DNA of 64,000 nt, from contig CP154956.1 of assembly GCA_039621445.1 (NCBI GenBank), positions 64,682,257-64,746,256 on the forward strand, in the 5' to 3' direction. The notes under the pieces were generated by a model. It ran no database searches. It had not been told where the DNA came from and saw only the letters and a list, made by a program, of their open reading frames with translations. Positions 18,321-28,598 of this stretch are shown piece after piece. Each line of letters starts with the position of its first letter. Within the stretch, counting starts at the first letter, position 1. The position numbers were made by a program, and so were the translations under genes. The DNA comes from Euglena gracilis. Its lineage: Eukaryota > Euglenida > Euglenophyceae > Euglenales.

Positions 18321-19641
18321 TTTAAAAACGTGTTCAGAGCCCGCCAAATGCCTGCCTTGAAATTCGTGGTCATGATTCACGCAAGGGGTCAAAAACGCGA
18401 ATTTGTGAAATTCGGACCCAAAAAACGGCGCCCTCATTGAAAATGTGCCTGAACACAGATGCCTTCACTGAAAACGTGTCATTGCCACAAATACCCTCAC
18501 TGAAAACGTGCATGAACACAGATGCCTTCACTGAAAACGTGTCATTGCCAAATGCCCTCACTGAAAACGTGGCACCCCCCCCGTTTTTTCTTTTTTTTCC
18601 TTTTTCCCGCAGCCCTGCCAATATGGCCAAACGCACGGCAAACTTTGTGAATGGTCTTTTGCCACCACCCCCTAGGACGGAACTGTTCCTGGCTGTTCTC
18701 GCGGTATACCAGCAAGATGCCAAGAAGCCGAAGGTTGACCCCCTTCATGGCACCTTGCTGGCACAGGGCAACACCAAGAAAAATTCCGGCTCCGTGGGTG
18801 CAGAGCTTGCTGCTGTTGCCAACTGTTTGGAGTTCGCCAAACTGTGTCAACATCGGCAAGCCTCTTATCCTGAGCTGGATGCTTTCTTTGTTGCCTGGAC
18901 GGGATGGGAGCTGGAACCCAGCCTGTTGTTCGATGAGGCGAGCGTCATCGAACAATGTGTGGCTCAACGTGAGCAGCAGTCGGGAACTTTGTTCGTTTCA
19001 GGGAATCGTTCGGCAACCTCTTTCAATTCGAAAATCAGGACCTGACCAGTGTTCCCTCTGTCTTTCCCACCGCCGAGCAACGTTCCGCTCCTGCGGTCAG
19101 CTCTGTTCCCTCCCCTAACCAACCCCCTGGGCCTCGTGCTGTGTCGACTGCCTATAAAACAGGAGAAATGTGGTTTTTGTGGTGTTGCCATTCCGAAAAA
19201 TCCAAATTGTGTGGAGCTGAACAAAGTTGTGTGTGACGCCTGCGGTTTGGCATATCATTTTCATTGCCAAGATTTGCGGCGGCCACCAAAGTATGGCTCT
19301 TTTTTTGTGTAAAGCCTGTCGTGTGCTGTAATTTTCGCCCCTTCCCTGTCGTTGTGCCAAAGGCAACCTAGCCTTCTTGTTGTCGTCTTCTTCGTGCTGT
19401 AGAGTGCCCCCGACCCGCCTCACCCGTTGAGGACCACCCGGCCTCTCCACCGCACGCCGATTTTTCCTGATAGCGATTTTCATTTCTTGCTGGGGGTTGC
19501 CACAGATGCCCTCACTGAAAACGTGCCTGAACACAGATGCCTTCACTGAAAACGTGTCATTGCCACAAATGCCCTCATTGAAAACGTGTTCATGACCACG
19601 AATTTCAGGGCAGGCATTTGGCGGGCTGAACACGTTTTTAA
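18321..19641. mobile_element. Recombinase-family element L (TIRs about 50 bp)
   Basis: Left end TTTAAAAACGTGTTCAG continues GCCCGCCAAATGCCTGCC and AATTCGTGGTCATG (to 18,374). The right end is the near-exact complement (19,591-19,641). Subterminal arrays repeat CACTGAAAACGTG with spacers GTCATTGCCACAAAT and CCTGAACACAGATGCC at both ends. Inside is one gene with an N-terminal recombinase-family domain and a PHD finger. A 113-bp hairpin sits outside the left end. Confidence 0.88.
18623..19330 (+). pseudogene. L protein: recombinase-family N-domain plus PHD finger, catalytic part missing
   Basis: Begins MAKRTANFVNGLLPPPP after an acceptor-like tract. It reads FLAVLAV, LHGTLLAQG, LEFAKLCQ, LDAFFVAWTGWELEP and LFDEASVIEQ, matching the D protein closely. 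The frame then breaks (about 19,000-19,045). A later frame encodes a full PHD signature: CGFC (19,169), CDAC, HFHC, then CKAC after a one-T frameshift near 19,303. The roughly 150-residue tyrosine-recombinase segment seen in K is absent, so this is an internally deleted copy. The start is supported by alignment with the J, K and D starts. Confidence 0.7.
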
Positions 19642-19978
19642 CTCGTCGGGTTTAAAACCGTTAACCGTTCACGGGCTTCCCCACGTGAGGAAACGGGGTG
19701 CGTTCACGGGTGCGCACTACGGCACCCGTGAACGGACCCCGTTTTCACATATGCGCACCCGTGGTCGGTTCACGGGTGCACGCACGGCAGCCGTGGACGG
19801 AATTTTGCCTTTAAAAAAGGGAAAATATTTATGCAGTAGGGAAGAGGATTTGAAACAAATGGCGAACCTGGTGAACTTGAGGGGTGGGGGCAGGAATGCA
19901 AGAGGTGGCATAGGGAACTGACACGCGACAAACTAAATTTCGGTGCGAGGCACATTCTTCGGGCCAAGTCCTTGAAGG

Positions 19979-20848
19979 TCACCGGTCTGGATAAAACCCT
20001 GGACACCCCCCGCGAAAATATTCACCCGAAATTGGGGTTGGCGGCAGGGTCCAGGCGTTCAGACTGCGCACGGAACGGAACAAAAAATTTGGTGCACCTT
20101 CCGGCAGAGGAGCACCGTGCGCTTCCAACATGGCCACCTGTCTGTCGATTGCCTGAACGGGGCACGTACGCGGGTCATCGCCGGACGTGATCAGCAAAGA
20201 GAAAAGTTGGTGATCAACGTGATTGAGGTCTCCGGGCAAGTTTTTCATTGTGCCCACGACGATGCTGTACGATTTTCGCCCGTCCATAATTTGCGGCTTG
20301 AAACTTTCGACCACCAACCGACGAAGAACCTCCCCTCGGTATCCGGTGGTGTACCCCAACAAAAGTACATTCCTCCTTTGGACCCAAAATGATGGTACAA
20401 TGATGGCATAAACGGGAGCCAATGCCTTGTAAATGTTGCTTACAGCATTTACATAGGTCCGAAAACTGGACACTGGCATGGAGCGAAGGCGCCCATCTTT
20501 TCCTGCCTTCTCCTGCCTTGTCTGGACCCAGGCATCGGCTTCCTGCTGCGTCTTGAAAAGTTCACGAGCATCAACGCACCATCTGGCCCATCCCACCAAA
20601 ACTTCGTCCAAAGAGCCAAAAACAATGCCATGCCGGTTGCAAACATCCATATACTCCAAAAAACACTTTACTGCGGCATGGTTCTTGGGGCCCAAGTCAC
20701 AATTTTGACCACCGGTGGGGAGACTGCCTAAAAGGGCATCCACTGCAGCAGCTCCTAGGGAGCTGGCACCACGTAAAACAGCCAGAAATTCATCTACGTT
20801 GGGGGGGCGGGGCATCTGTGCTTCCATCATGTTGGCAAAACGCTTCAT
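19979..20848 (-). CDS. Crypton-like tyrosine recombinase (truncated catalytic domain)
   Basis: Start chosen at MKRFANMMEAQMPRPP, right after an acceptor (cttttccccacag) and aligned with J2. The N-domain (residues 1-145) includes CFLEYMDVCNRHG, WARWCVDAREL and RSMPVSSFRTYVNA. From about 160 it resembles the tyrosine-recombinase fold: LLLGYTTGYRGEVLRRL supplies the box-I arginine (about R171), GTMKNLPG a candidate catalytic lysine (about K202), and CPVQAIDRQVAML plus NFLFRS the usual strand-helix before box II. The frame stops before any HxxR and nucleophilic tyrosine, so the protein as read cannot be active. Box II and a PHD finger may lie in lost or spliced sequence. Cryptons are the closest known group by architecture. 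Confidence 0.65.
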   Translation of the reverse strand: MKRFANMMEAQMPRPPNVDEFLAVLRGASSLGAAAVDALLGSLPTGGQNCDLGPKNHAAVKCFLEYMDVCNRHGIVFGSLDEVLVGWARWCVDARELFKTQQEADAWVQTRQEKAGKDGRLRSMPVSSFRTYVNAVSNIYKALAPVYAIIVPSFWVQRRNVLLLGYTTGYRGEVLRRLVVESFKPQIMDGRKSYSIVVGTMKNLPGDLNHVDHQLFSLLITSGDDPRTCPVQAIDRQVAMLEAHGAPLPEGAPNFLFRSVRSLNAWTLPPTPISGEYFRGGCPGFYPDR

Positions 20849-21137
20849 CGGACTGTGGGGAAAAGCAGCAGACAGACAGAAACACAAATGTTAAAAACCC
20901 CAAAAAATTCAAATTCCGATCACGGGTAACACCTTGCGCAACCGTGGTCGGTTCACGGGTGCACGCACGGCAGCCGTGGACGGAAATTCCGTTCACGGGT
21001 GCGCACTACGGCACCCGTGAACGGCCAAAGTTCACCCGTGAACGCCAAAAACGAGATTTTTGACCCCCTAGGCATCTCGTTAGGAAGCGCTTGCCTACTG
21101 CGAGGAAGCCCGTGAACTTGGTTAACGGTTTTAAGAC

Positions 21138-21234
21138 AAAAGCGGGGTCCGATCACGATTCCCGGTGGAGAAACGGGGGGCGCCTACGGCGCCCCCCGTT
21201 TCTCCACCGGGAATCGTGATCGGACCCCGCTTTT
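21138..21234. repeat. Terminal hairpin of element K (97 bp)
   Basis: A perfect palindrome with arms starting AAAAGCGGGGTCCGATCACG and a centre GGGGCGCC-TAC-GGCGCCCC. It lies between the inner and outer parts of the right terminal repeat. Confidence 0.92.
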
Positions 21235-21353
21235 TCTTATAAAATCTGTTTTAATCCCGACGAGGATCTCCCCTCGACCCGATTTAAACCACCGAGTTTA
21301 AGCATTACGCATTTAAGAACCATGAGGAAGTTCCTAACCAAGAAACCTTCTGT

Positions 21354-21773
21354 TCCCTGCGTTAGTCTAGCGGACAGAGGGCCGGCTTCGATCGGTACCA
21401 TCTTCTGGATGCGCGGGTTCGAGTCCCGATGAGCTAAACTCCGAGCCGGGAGTGCACGGGACTTGAACCAGCCATGGCATACGGCGTTGCCAGGGCCGTA
21501 CGGCGGGAAGTTCCGATGGCGCCAAGGTGGAAATCAGCAACCAGAGGCTCGACCCTGGCGTGCCTGATGGGTAAGGGCCGGTGAACCATCGGTTCACCGG
21601 CGGTTGCCTACCTGACGTGTCACGATTAAACCATTGCAGCTTCGGCCGAGCAGTGACACCAAGGACAAGCAACCCCTATCAAGCACGCCATCGCCAAGCA
21701 TCAGGAGCTGAGGCAAGGGATGGAGGACTTCGAGTGCCTCGAACCCTAGGGCTAATGCCCCCTGGCGGAGTGT
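21354..21773. mobile_element. tRNA-headed SINE, 420 bp, 13-bp TSD
   Basis: Flanked by a perfect 13-bp direct repeat AGAAACCTTCTGT (21,341-21,353; 21,774-21,786). The 5' part has an A-box-like TTAGTCTAGCGG and B box GGGTTCGAGTCCC, giving a tRNA-derived head. The body is unique here and has no poly-A tail; it ends GCCCCCTGGCGGAGTGT. It sits in the region just before the pogo-like gene. Confidence 0.78.
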
Positions 21774-21845
21774 AGAAACCTTCTGTGGATGGTGTGTTGA
21801 GAAACAATGCTGTCCTGTTTCCCTTGTTTTTTTTCTTCCTTCTAG

Positions 21846-24827
21846 AGAGGAATCATGAAGCCGATCTGGAAGCTCTGGTTGCGCATGGGGAAGGAGTTAT
21901 CGAGCAAAAGTATGATTGGACGACCCTCTCCCATGCTCCCTGTTACTTTCTCCTAAGGAAGAAGAAGCAGAGAATTCAAGCTGCCTGGAACAAGTGGGAC
22001 GAGAAGAAAAAGAATGAAATTGCAGATATCGCAGTGGCCAAGGGCATGAACTTCAAGGCATTCCAGGTACCACTTCCTCCTCCCCTCTGCTCTTTGTGTT
22101 GTTGGTTTCCCTCTAAGCTTTGGTGGAAAGGGCAGCACAATGGGGAGGATTTCCCTGTGCCCTCTACCACTTTCAATGGTTGGGTTCTACGCCGTAAGGC
22201 TGGAATGGCACTGGTGAACAGGGGAAGACCCACCCTCCTGTCCAACGAGGAAGAAAAACTGGTTTTCGAAGCCTTTGTCTTCCTCCGACACAAAAGACCC
22301 GTAGTGGACAAGGAGGTTTTAATTGAACTGGGATCCAAGGCTGTCAGCCGGGTCAGAGGCATACCACAGGATGCAGTACCACCACTGACAAGAGACTGGG
22401 CTAGCAGCGTCAGGAAACGGTGGAAACTAACGAGGTTTGCTGTTACCAATCCTTCAGCACTGCTGATGCCTCTGCTTGAACAGACTGCGAAGAGCCACCT
22501 CTGATCGGGGCATCACCAATGCTGAAGAATTGGCAGCGGACAATGCTTGGAGAAAAATGCTGCAAGATGTAATTAAAACAGCTAAGCAGTTTGGGCTGGA
22601 AACCCCGGAAGGATCACCTGAAGAACTGCCACAGTCACTCATTTTGGCGGCAGATGAGACACCAATCCAATATTGCCCAACAGTGAGAGGGACATACCGG
22701 CAAGAAGGCCAGCAGAAACAGGTGACCATAGTGGCGGCACGGGAAAAGAGAAGTGTGACAGGAACCTGTAGTGGCCCTGGATGGCTCACTCCTCACTTTC
22801 TAAGTGATATGGAAAGGAAAGACACGACAATGCCACCCCAAGCCCCAAGTCACTGGGACGAACGACTGTTTCATGACCATGCTGCCAAGAAAATGCAAAC
22901 AGGGCTGAGTTTTGGACGCCTACTGGCTCGAATATCCAACGACCTGGACAAAAAGCGAGTTGAACTTGAACTTCCACCAAACTACCCAGCCCTCCTCATT
23001 GTCCACAACGCGCCCTCCCACGTGAACGACACTTTCAAACCAGCACCTGCACCTGCAAAGCCCTGCCCGCATCTGCTGTCCACGGAACACCCAGGACTGT
23101 GGGTGTTCACAACCCTCAAGAACCGCAGTCACACGCTCAACCCCGGCGACCAACATATAAACCTGTCACTCTTTTGGTTTTTTTTTGTTTTTTTTTTGTG
23201 TTTGTTTTTTTTGTTGATGTTAATATAAACCTGTCACTCAGAAGGCTGTGCAGACGAAGGTCGAAATTAAGAATTGCTTAAAGCATTTTCTGGATATGAA
23301 GGAAGGCGTTGTACCAGAGGGAAACCCACTCCCCATGAGTGAAACAGTGCTGAAACCCTTGCTTATGGACTGGGTTACGGAATGGTGCCGACAGCCGGGT
23401 TTGGGCACATTGATCTCCACTTCTTGGAAGATTGTTTTGCGTGAAACCCCTCAGCTGCCGTCTGTGGGGTTTGTGTTTCTCCCTTTCAAATTTTTTCCTG
23501 CTCTCCGTCACAGGGTTGCAAGTCCCAGTTCAGTTGGAGAAGGAGAATCCCCTGAACAGCCGTGTGTGGGGTTTAAGCCGGCGTTTGAGACGCCGGGCTC
23601 AGGACAGAACCGGCGTCCCCCCCCACGGGCTTTCCGGACGCCGGTTCTGTCCTAAAGCCCGGCGTTAGGAACGCCGGCTTTGTCCAAAGCCCGGCGTCAG
23701 ATTTTCATTCCTAAAAATGTCACCAAAAGTGCCCAAAAGTGGCCCTAAGGTCCTGGTATGACTGTTTTAACCATGTAGGACAATGAATTTTGCCATTTGG
23801 GCACCAGTGGGGTGGATGTCCAAATTTGGTGAAAATTGGCCCAGATTTCGATATAGAGTACCATGCGGCGTGGAAAGATCTGATGAGCACCGCTGGTCGT
23901 CTGTTGAAAAGAGCTTTCGATCGAGGGGTAACTTGGTACCCTGACGTTGCACGCAGCCTGAGATACGCTCGCGATCGTCGGATCGGCCAGAATCTGAGTC
24001 GAAATTTGTCGCAATTTTCAGTGATTTTTGGTTTAAGATGCTTAATAAACCTTACAGAAACGTTTTTCCTCTTCGAATCAACGACCTGAGGGCCTTGGGG
24101 GGGCACCAGAGTTGTGAAATTAGGATTTCCCAGTGACAGAAAATAAGAGCTCCAGGCGACGTGGCTGAATTTGGTGGTGACCGCCAGTCGTCTGATGAAA
24201 AGAGCTTTCGATCGAGGGGTGATTTTGTACCTGGACGATTGGCACAGCCAGAAATACCCTCGCGATCGCCGGAATTTGGTGAAGTGCAAAGTGGTGTGAC
24301 ATTGCAGATAAGTGGTCGTAGACTGGTCCTGGGAGTGTCCTTTGGCCGAAGGGTGGGGACGCCGGTTCTGTCCTGAGCCCGGCGTCTCTAAAACGCCGGC
24401 TTAAACAAGAGGTCTCGGACGCCGGTTCTGTCCAAAGCCCGGCGTTCCAAACGCCGGTTCCGTCCTTCGGACGGAACCGGCGTTTGGAACGCCGGGCTTT
24501 GGACAGAACCGGCGTCCGAGACCTCTTTTTTGTAGTAGTGTTCCTCCCTTTCATTTTTTTCCTCCCGTCTGTCACAGGGTTGAAGGAGATTCTGCAAAGC
24601 CCAGTTCAGTTGAAGAAGGAGATTCTGCAAATCCCAGTTCCGTTGAAGAAGGAGATTCTGCAAATCCGAGTTCAGTTGAAGGAGATTCGGACAGCGAAGT
24701 CGAAGTGGAGGTGGGCGATGGGAATGCCCGAATGGAGGATGTCATCCCCTCTGAGGCCCAGGGTTTGACTTGGCCTGGACTTGTTCGTGCCCCCCCCAGA
24801 AAGTCCCGTTCTGCCCCCCACAGATGA
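21846..24827 (+). CDS. pogo/Tigger-like DDE transposase gene (multi-exon, decayed)
   Basis: The first visible exon follows tcttccttctag. The N-part holds GRPTLLSNEEEKLVFEAF and RDWASSVRKRWKLTR, a helix-turn-helix region like Tigger/CENP-B relatives. A 49-bp GT-AG intron (22,435-22,483) joins KLTR to LRRATSDRGITNAEEL. The DDE part has LAADETPIQ (D at 22,653), LLIVHNAPSH (23,004; His where Asp is expected) and NPGDQHIN (D at 23,145). A later exon (23,241-23,450) reads KAVQTKVEIKNCLKHF and WVTEWCRQPG. The tail (24,590-24,827) is acidic with three VEEGDSANPSS repeats (33 bp each). Repeat Z1 interrupts it. The Asp-to-His change suggests an inactive enzyme. Confidence 0.72.
22435..22483 (+). other. 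49-bp intron
   Basis: Removing gtttgc...gaacag restores a continuous frame and a codon split AG|A (Arg). It shows how short introns can be in this genome. Confidence 0.75.
23575..24525. mobile_element. Hairpin-tipped repeat Z1, copy 1
   Basis: The tips are repeated GACGCCGGTTCTGTCC / GGACAGAACCGGCGTC palindromes (23,580-23,700; 24,355-24,525, the latter a 117-bp hairpin). The interior (23,700-24,355) is shared with 38,820-39,480 and 52,440-53,110 in reverse. It holds two related modules with GAAAGAGCTTTCGATCGAGG-like cores (ctgatgaaaagagctttcga). No coding sense. It lies inside the DDE gene. Confidence 0.8.
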
Positions 24828-25744
24828 GTTCCTGTTTTTGTCCGTCCCGAAAGTTCTCCCCCCCCTTTCTGCCCCCCCCCCACCGAAAGTCAGTTCTGCC
24901 CCCAGACCGGGCCAAAAAGGCTCCGTGTGCCATTCCGTCCCGTTTTTTGGCATCAGAGAAAAAAAATTTTAGCCCCCTTTTTAGCCCCCCCAGCAAAAGT
25001 GGCTTGAGTGACCCCGGCGCCAAAGGCGCCGGATAAATTTTTTGGGCCTAAAATGGCCTAAAGTGACTGGAAAGTGGCCGTTTTTCTGAGTGGCCGACCC
25101 CCCCCGGGGGGGGGGGCAATGACTGGCTGGTTTTTTGAAAATGAGTGACTGACTGGTTTTTAAAAAAGTGGAGTGACCCCCCCCTCCCCCCCCCCCCGGG
25201 GGTCGGTAAGCAATTGTAAGCACCCCCCCCCCACCTGTGGATGTTTTGTCAAATCCTGGCGAATGAAGACTTTCCAATTGCAATTGTCCTGGCATCACCC
25301 AGTGGTGGACCAAAGTTGAGATAAAAACGACTCAGCGAACTGCAGTTGTTTCACACGAGCATTTTGTTCTGTTTTCGGTGTCCATGGGAGAAATTTTTTT
25401 TCACACCATACACATTGTGAAAAAAATCACCGTTGCTGACAGGAGTTCTATAGATTTTTTGGCAAAAAAATTCACGTCGGCTTACTCGCCACGAGCACCT
25501 TCTGCGGGACCTCACTGCGAGGGGAATATCTGCCGGGGGTGGTAAAGAAAGATCAGACGGAGGTTCCTAAAGCCGACGGCATAAAATTTTTTTTTGCGCA
25601 AGACGCCGGAAACGGAATTAAACCGACGAGGTTTTGACCCAAAACGGAATAAAACCGCACGCTTTTAATCCCTTTTTATTAAGTACCTTGCGCTTTTAAA
25701 CGCCCCCCTGTAGGGGGGGGGACAAATAGAGGGGGGGGGTTGGT
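24828..25744. other. C/G-run rich non-coding stretch
   Basis: C runs at 24,865-24,900, a small GGCGCCAAAGGCGCC hairpin (25,018-25,032), a foldback of C and G runs (25,095-25,240) and TAGGGGGGG runs at 25,710-25,735. 25,330-25,700 shows no feature. Confidence 0.45.
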
Positions 25745-25880
25745 ACACCTCACGGGCAAGTTTGTCGAACTCAATGCGAGTCCGGCCATCGGACTGAAAA
25801 TCAGCGGAGCTGAACACACGTTCAACGCCTGTGCGGCCGCAATGGCTCCCAAAAGGCAGCCAAGGGAAGAAACGGTGGGT
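25745..25880 (-). pseudogene. hAT C-terminal fragment (second hAT lineage)
   Basis: The minus strand reads HRFFPWLPFGSHCGRTGVER, VFSSADFQSDGRTRIEFDKL, AREV. This matches the hATC block with VERVFSS and the following RTRI/L. It differs clearly from both other hAT families in the window. The upstream minus-strand region to 26,560 may hold more of it but I cannot assign it. Confidence 0.6.
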
Positions 25881-25984
25881 GAAGCATCCACCTCAACTGG
25901 CTCAACAATGAAATGAATGAATGAAGGTGGATACTTTGTATAAAAAAAACACAAACTACGATTGATTGTTGTCTGCAGGGTTTT

Positions 25985-26100
25985 TTCATGACCCGGGAGG
26001 AGGGGGGGGTCCGGACCCACCCACCCACCCCCCAGGGGGGGGGGGCGGGGTGCTTGGGGGGACCCACGTTTGGGGGTCGATTTTGGGGTCCAAAAAAAAA
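25985..26100. repeat. G/C-run foldback
   Basis: GGGGGGGTCCGGACCCACCC followed by CCCCAGGGGGGGGGG and CCCACGTTTGGGGGTC. A simple foldback; 26,100-26,740 carries no recognised gene. Confidence 0.45.
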
Positions 26101-26739
26101 CTGGTCTCTAGGCATGGTGTAGGAGGTTAACATGTGGAATTGTCCCAAAACTGCCCCCCCCCAAACAACAAAACATTGTTCAATTGCCTACCATCATCAC
26201 AACCACGCCACAAAACATCCCCCAAAAGTTTGTCGAATGAGGGGCGTGCTTCACACTATCAGGGTAAAGGACAGACCAGAAACTACAAGGATGGCAGTTT
26301 ATGTCCTCGCTGTCTTTAAACCTTCCGGTTGCACCCAATGAACTGCACGTGACAGGGGAACATAATCAGAACGAAGTGCATGAACAAAATCCAAAGTCCA
26401 TGGTTGATCCAAAGAATTGTCAACAAGGCTGGAGAAATTTCAGCCTTTTTGCAATGAAAGGAAAACTCATACGTAAAATCTTTGCGTTCCAGCCCTGGTT
26501 GCAAGAGTGCCCACTCATAACCAACGCAAACGCTTGAGCCATTTCAGCATTTGCTTGTTCGGATGTTTTCATGGATGTAGGGAAAAATTCCAATGGGGTG
26601 GTTGGGGAAGGGGGGGATGCCGGGAACACCTCCCAAAAAAAGTGCCCCCCCCCCCGCATCCTACATCAATGGTTGGAGTGAACTTGTGGTCTGCAAAACC
26701 ATCCAAAGTTTTTTGCTTCTTTGGACCGGGACAATTTGG

Positions 26740-27645
26740 AGACATTGAAGACACAGAGGATACACAGGAGTCAATTTTTGGGCTTTGGCGCCTTCGGCGC
26801 CAAGAGAAAATGGCCACTTTGAGGGGGGGGGACAAATTTGCCAAAACAGCCATTGTGAGGGAGGGGACACTTTGGGGGGGTCAATTTTTGGGCTTGGGCG
26901 CCAAGAGAAGGGGGGGGGACAAATTTGCTAAAACGGTAGGGAGGGGGGGGGTCAATTTTTGGGCTTAGCCTCATTCGCCAAGAGGAAATGACCACTTTGA
27001 GGGGGGGGGGGATTGCCAAAATTTTTGACCACTCTGAAGGGGGCACTTTGAGGGGGGGGGTGAGGCTGTTTTTTTCTGTCCCAAGTGGCCTAGAGGGTGG
27101 CACCCCAAAAATATCACCATACAAGGTTAGGTTAGGTAACATTTGTGTTCATGAACTTTTGGGAGCCTATCAAAGAACTCTTGGATCGTGGGTGCAGCGC
27201 CCAGAGCATTCTCATCAACGTTGCAAAGTGAAGCACGCAAAATGGGGTATGCAAAAGGAAGGAGACGATGTTATCTTGTGTCATCTTTCACATATGTTCC
27301 CATGTTTAACGGTAATTTTACCAGTATTTCGAAAGGATTCTAGTTCGGAAGACCACAGACGGTGGCCAAAAGCTGCCCGGCGGCCACATATTCTTATTCT
27401 GAGGTTTCCGGCCGTCCCAGAGCCGTGCAGCGGATCCTAATTCAGCTTCGCTTTGTCCCAAAAATATGTCGTCAGTCTGCCGTCCGTCGTCGAGGTTGAG
27501 AAACACAGACTTTGACCAAAGCCATGTTGCTTTATAAACACAGCCTTAAATAACTGCGTCTTAAACGCAAACTCTGACCTGAGTCTGCGTTTCGAAACGC
27601 AGACTCAGGTCAGAGTCTGCGTTTAAGACGCAGTTCTTGATATAG
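26740..27645. mobile_element. Element C1 (left-truncated copy of C)
   Basis: Shares with C2 and C3 the array of about 100-bp units (GGCGCCTTCGGCGCC, ccactttgagggggg, gacaaatttgccaaaa), the ggttaggttaggt block, and the 27,290-27,640 end block. It ends in the hairpin 27,552-27,635 and TTCTTGATATAG. The left TIR (aaggctgtgtttat) is not found. Confidence 0.75.
27552..27635. repeat. C-family hairpin (84 bp)
   Basis: AACTGCGTCTTAAACGCA... folds perfectly around GCGTTTCGAAACGC; one mismatch in this copy. The same hairpin lies at 42,906-42,989 and, enlarged, at 47,018-47,140. Confidence 0.88.
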
Positions 27646-28081
27646 AGGCTGTCGATCGATAATTGCCGATTAATTGGGGGGGGGGGCGATCGATTAATCG
27701 ATTAATGCTCTCCTGGGTGGAAAGAAGTTTTCACACCAGAGTTTGTAGTGATTTGCGAGCGAACCCGGATGATGAATCGGTCAAAGCCCTGATGTCAATT
27801 CGCATGAATATCCCACGTTTGTTGACCCTTTCTGCTCTGTAAAGGAGGAGGTGGACGAGTGACGGTTGAAAGAAATAGTGTTTCGCAAATGATCCATCTT
27901 TTGTGTTTGTTGCACGTCATTGTCATTGTCTTGAAGTCAAGCATGCGGACTTTTTCCATGTGCAATCTGTGACTTTTAACGGAGGCAATTATTTTCGATT
28001 AATTGACCCCCCCGCCGATTGAATGATAATCAAAGGGTCTCGATCGATTAATCGATTAATCGATTAATCGAAGCAACCTTA
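27646..28081. mobile_element. hAT-derived element I3
   Basis: CGATCGATTAATCGATTAAT repeats at both ends and a right tip CGATTAATCGAAGCAACCTTA (split here) like I1. It carries only the last part of the transposase. Confidence 0.65.
27707..27841 (+). pseudogene. hAT dimerisation-domain end (I3)
   Basis: Reads SWVERSFHTRVCSDLRANPD, DESVKALMSIRMNIPRLLTL, SAL then stop. Homologous to the I1 remnant (DLRAKLDDSSIRALMSVRMN). A small deletion alters the VERSFS region. Confidence 0.7.
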
Positions 28082-28354
28082 CGCCAAACCTCCTTTGGGG
28101 CAACTTCGAACGAATGTATCCCCGAACAACCGTTTGTGACCGGCAGCTGCATTCCGAGGTGCGGCGGCACAAGGCTGGATTGAAGTTGTAAGTGAAGAAC
28201 AAAGATTGAAGTTGAAGTGAAGTGAAGTTGAAGTTTTAGAAGTTCTGCAGGTTTCACCATGACCGATGCACCCCCCACAAAGAAATTGTGCTCTGCAAAG
28301 GGGGAGTAAGGGAAGAAAAACGACAATTTACACAGATATTATGAACCTCACATA

Positions 28355-28570
28355 GGGGGTGGGCCGGGTCACGGGGGGGGTCACGGGGGGGTCACGGGGG
28401 GGGGTCACGGGGGGGATATGGCCTTTTGCGGACCCCAAAATCGGGAGTCCGCAAAAGGCCATATCCGTGCAAAAGGCAAATACGTGCGTTTGCGGACCCC
28501 AAAATCGGGGGGTGTTCAAATCCGGGTCACGGGGGGGTCACGGGGGGGGTCACGGGGACGACACCCCCAA
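28355..28570. mobile_element. Element Q3 with internal hairpin
   Basis: GGTCACGGGGG clusters at 28,370-28,415 and 28,525-28,560 in the same orientation. Between them is a near-perfect hairpin ATATGGCCTTTTGCGGAC / GTCCGCAAAAGGCCATAT (28,417-28,465). Confidence 0.65.
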
Positions 28571-28598
28571 CAAGTCATAAAGTCATAGCAGCTTCAAT

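Larger units (their letters stand above)
19642..21264. mobile_element. Recombinase element K
   Basis: Left end CTCGTCGGGTTTAAAACCG then TTAACCGTTCACGGGCTTCC. The right end carries GGAAGCCCGTGAAC, GGTTAACGGTTTTAA (to 21,134), then a hairpin, then TTAATCCCGACGAG (21,251-21,264). Subterminal palindromes TTCACGGGTGCGCAC-TACG-GCACCCGTGAACGG (here split) occur at 19,700-19,795 and 20,950-21,045. It abuts element L, separated by 0-9 bp. Confidence 0.85.

Noticed and set aside
27110-27140. GGTTAGGTTAGGT considered as telomeric repeat
   Set aside because: Only two units, and the same words occur at the same place in three copies of element C.
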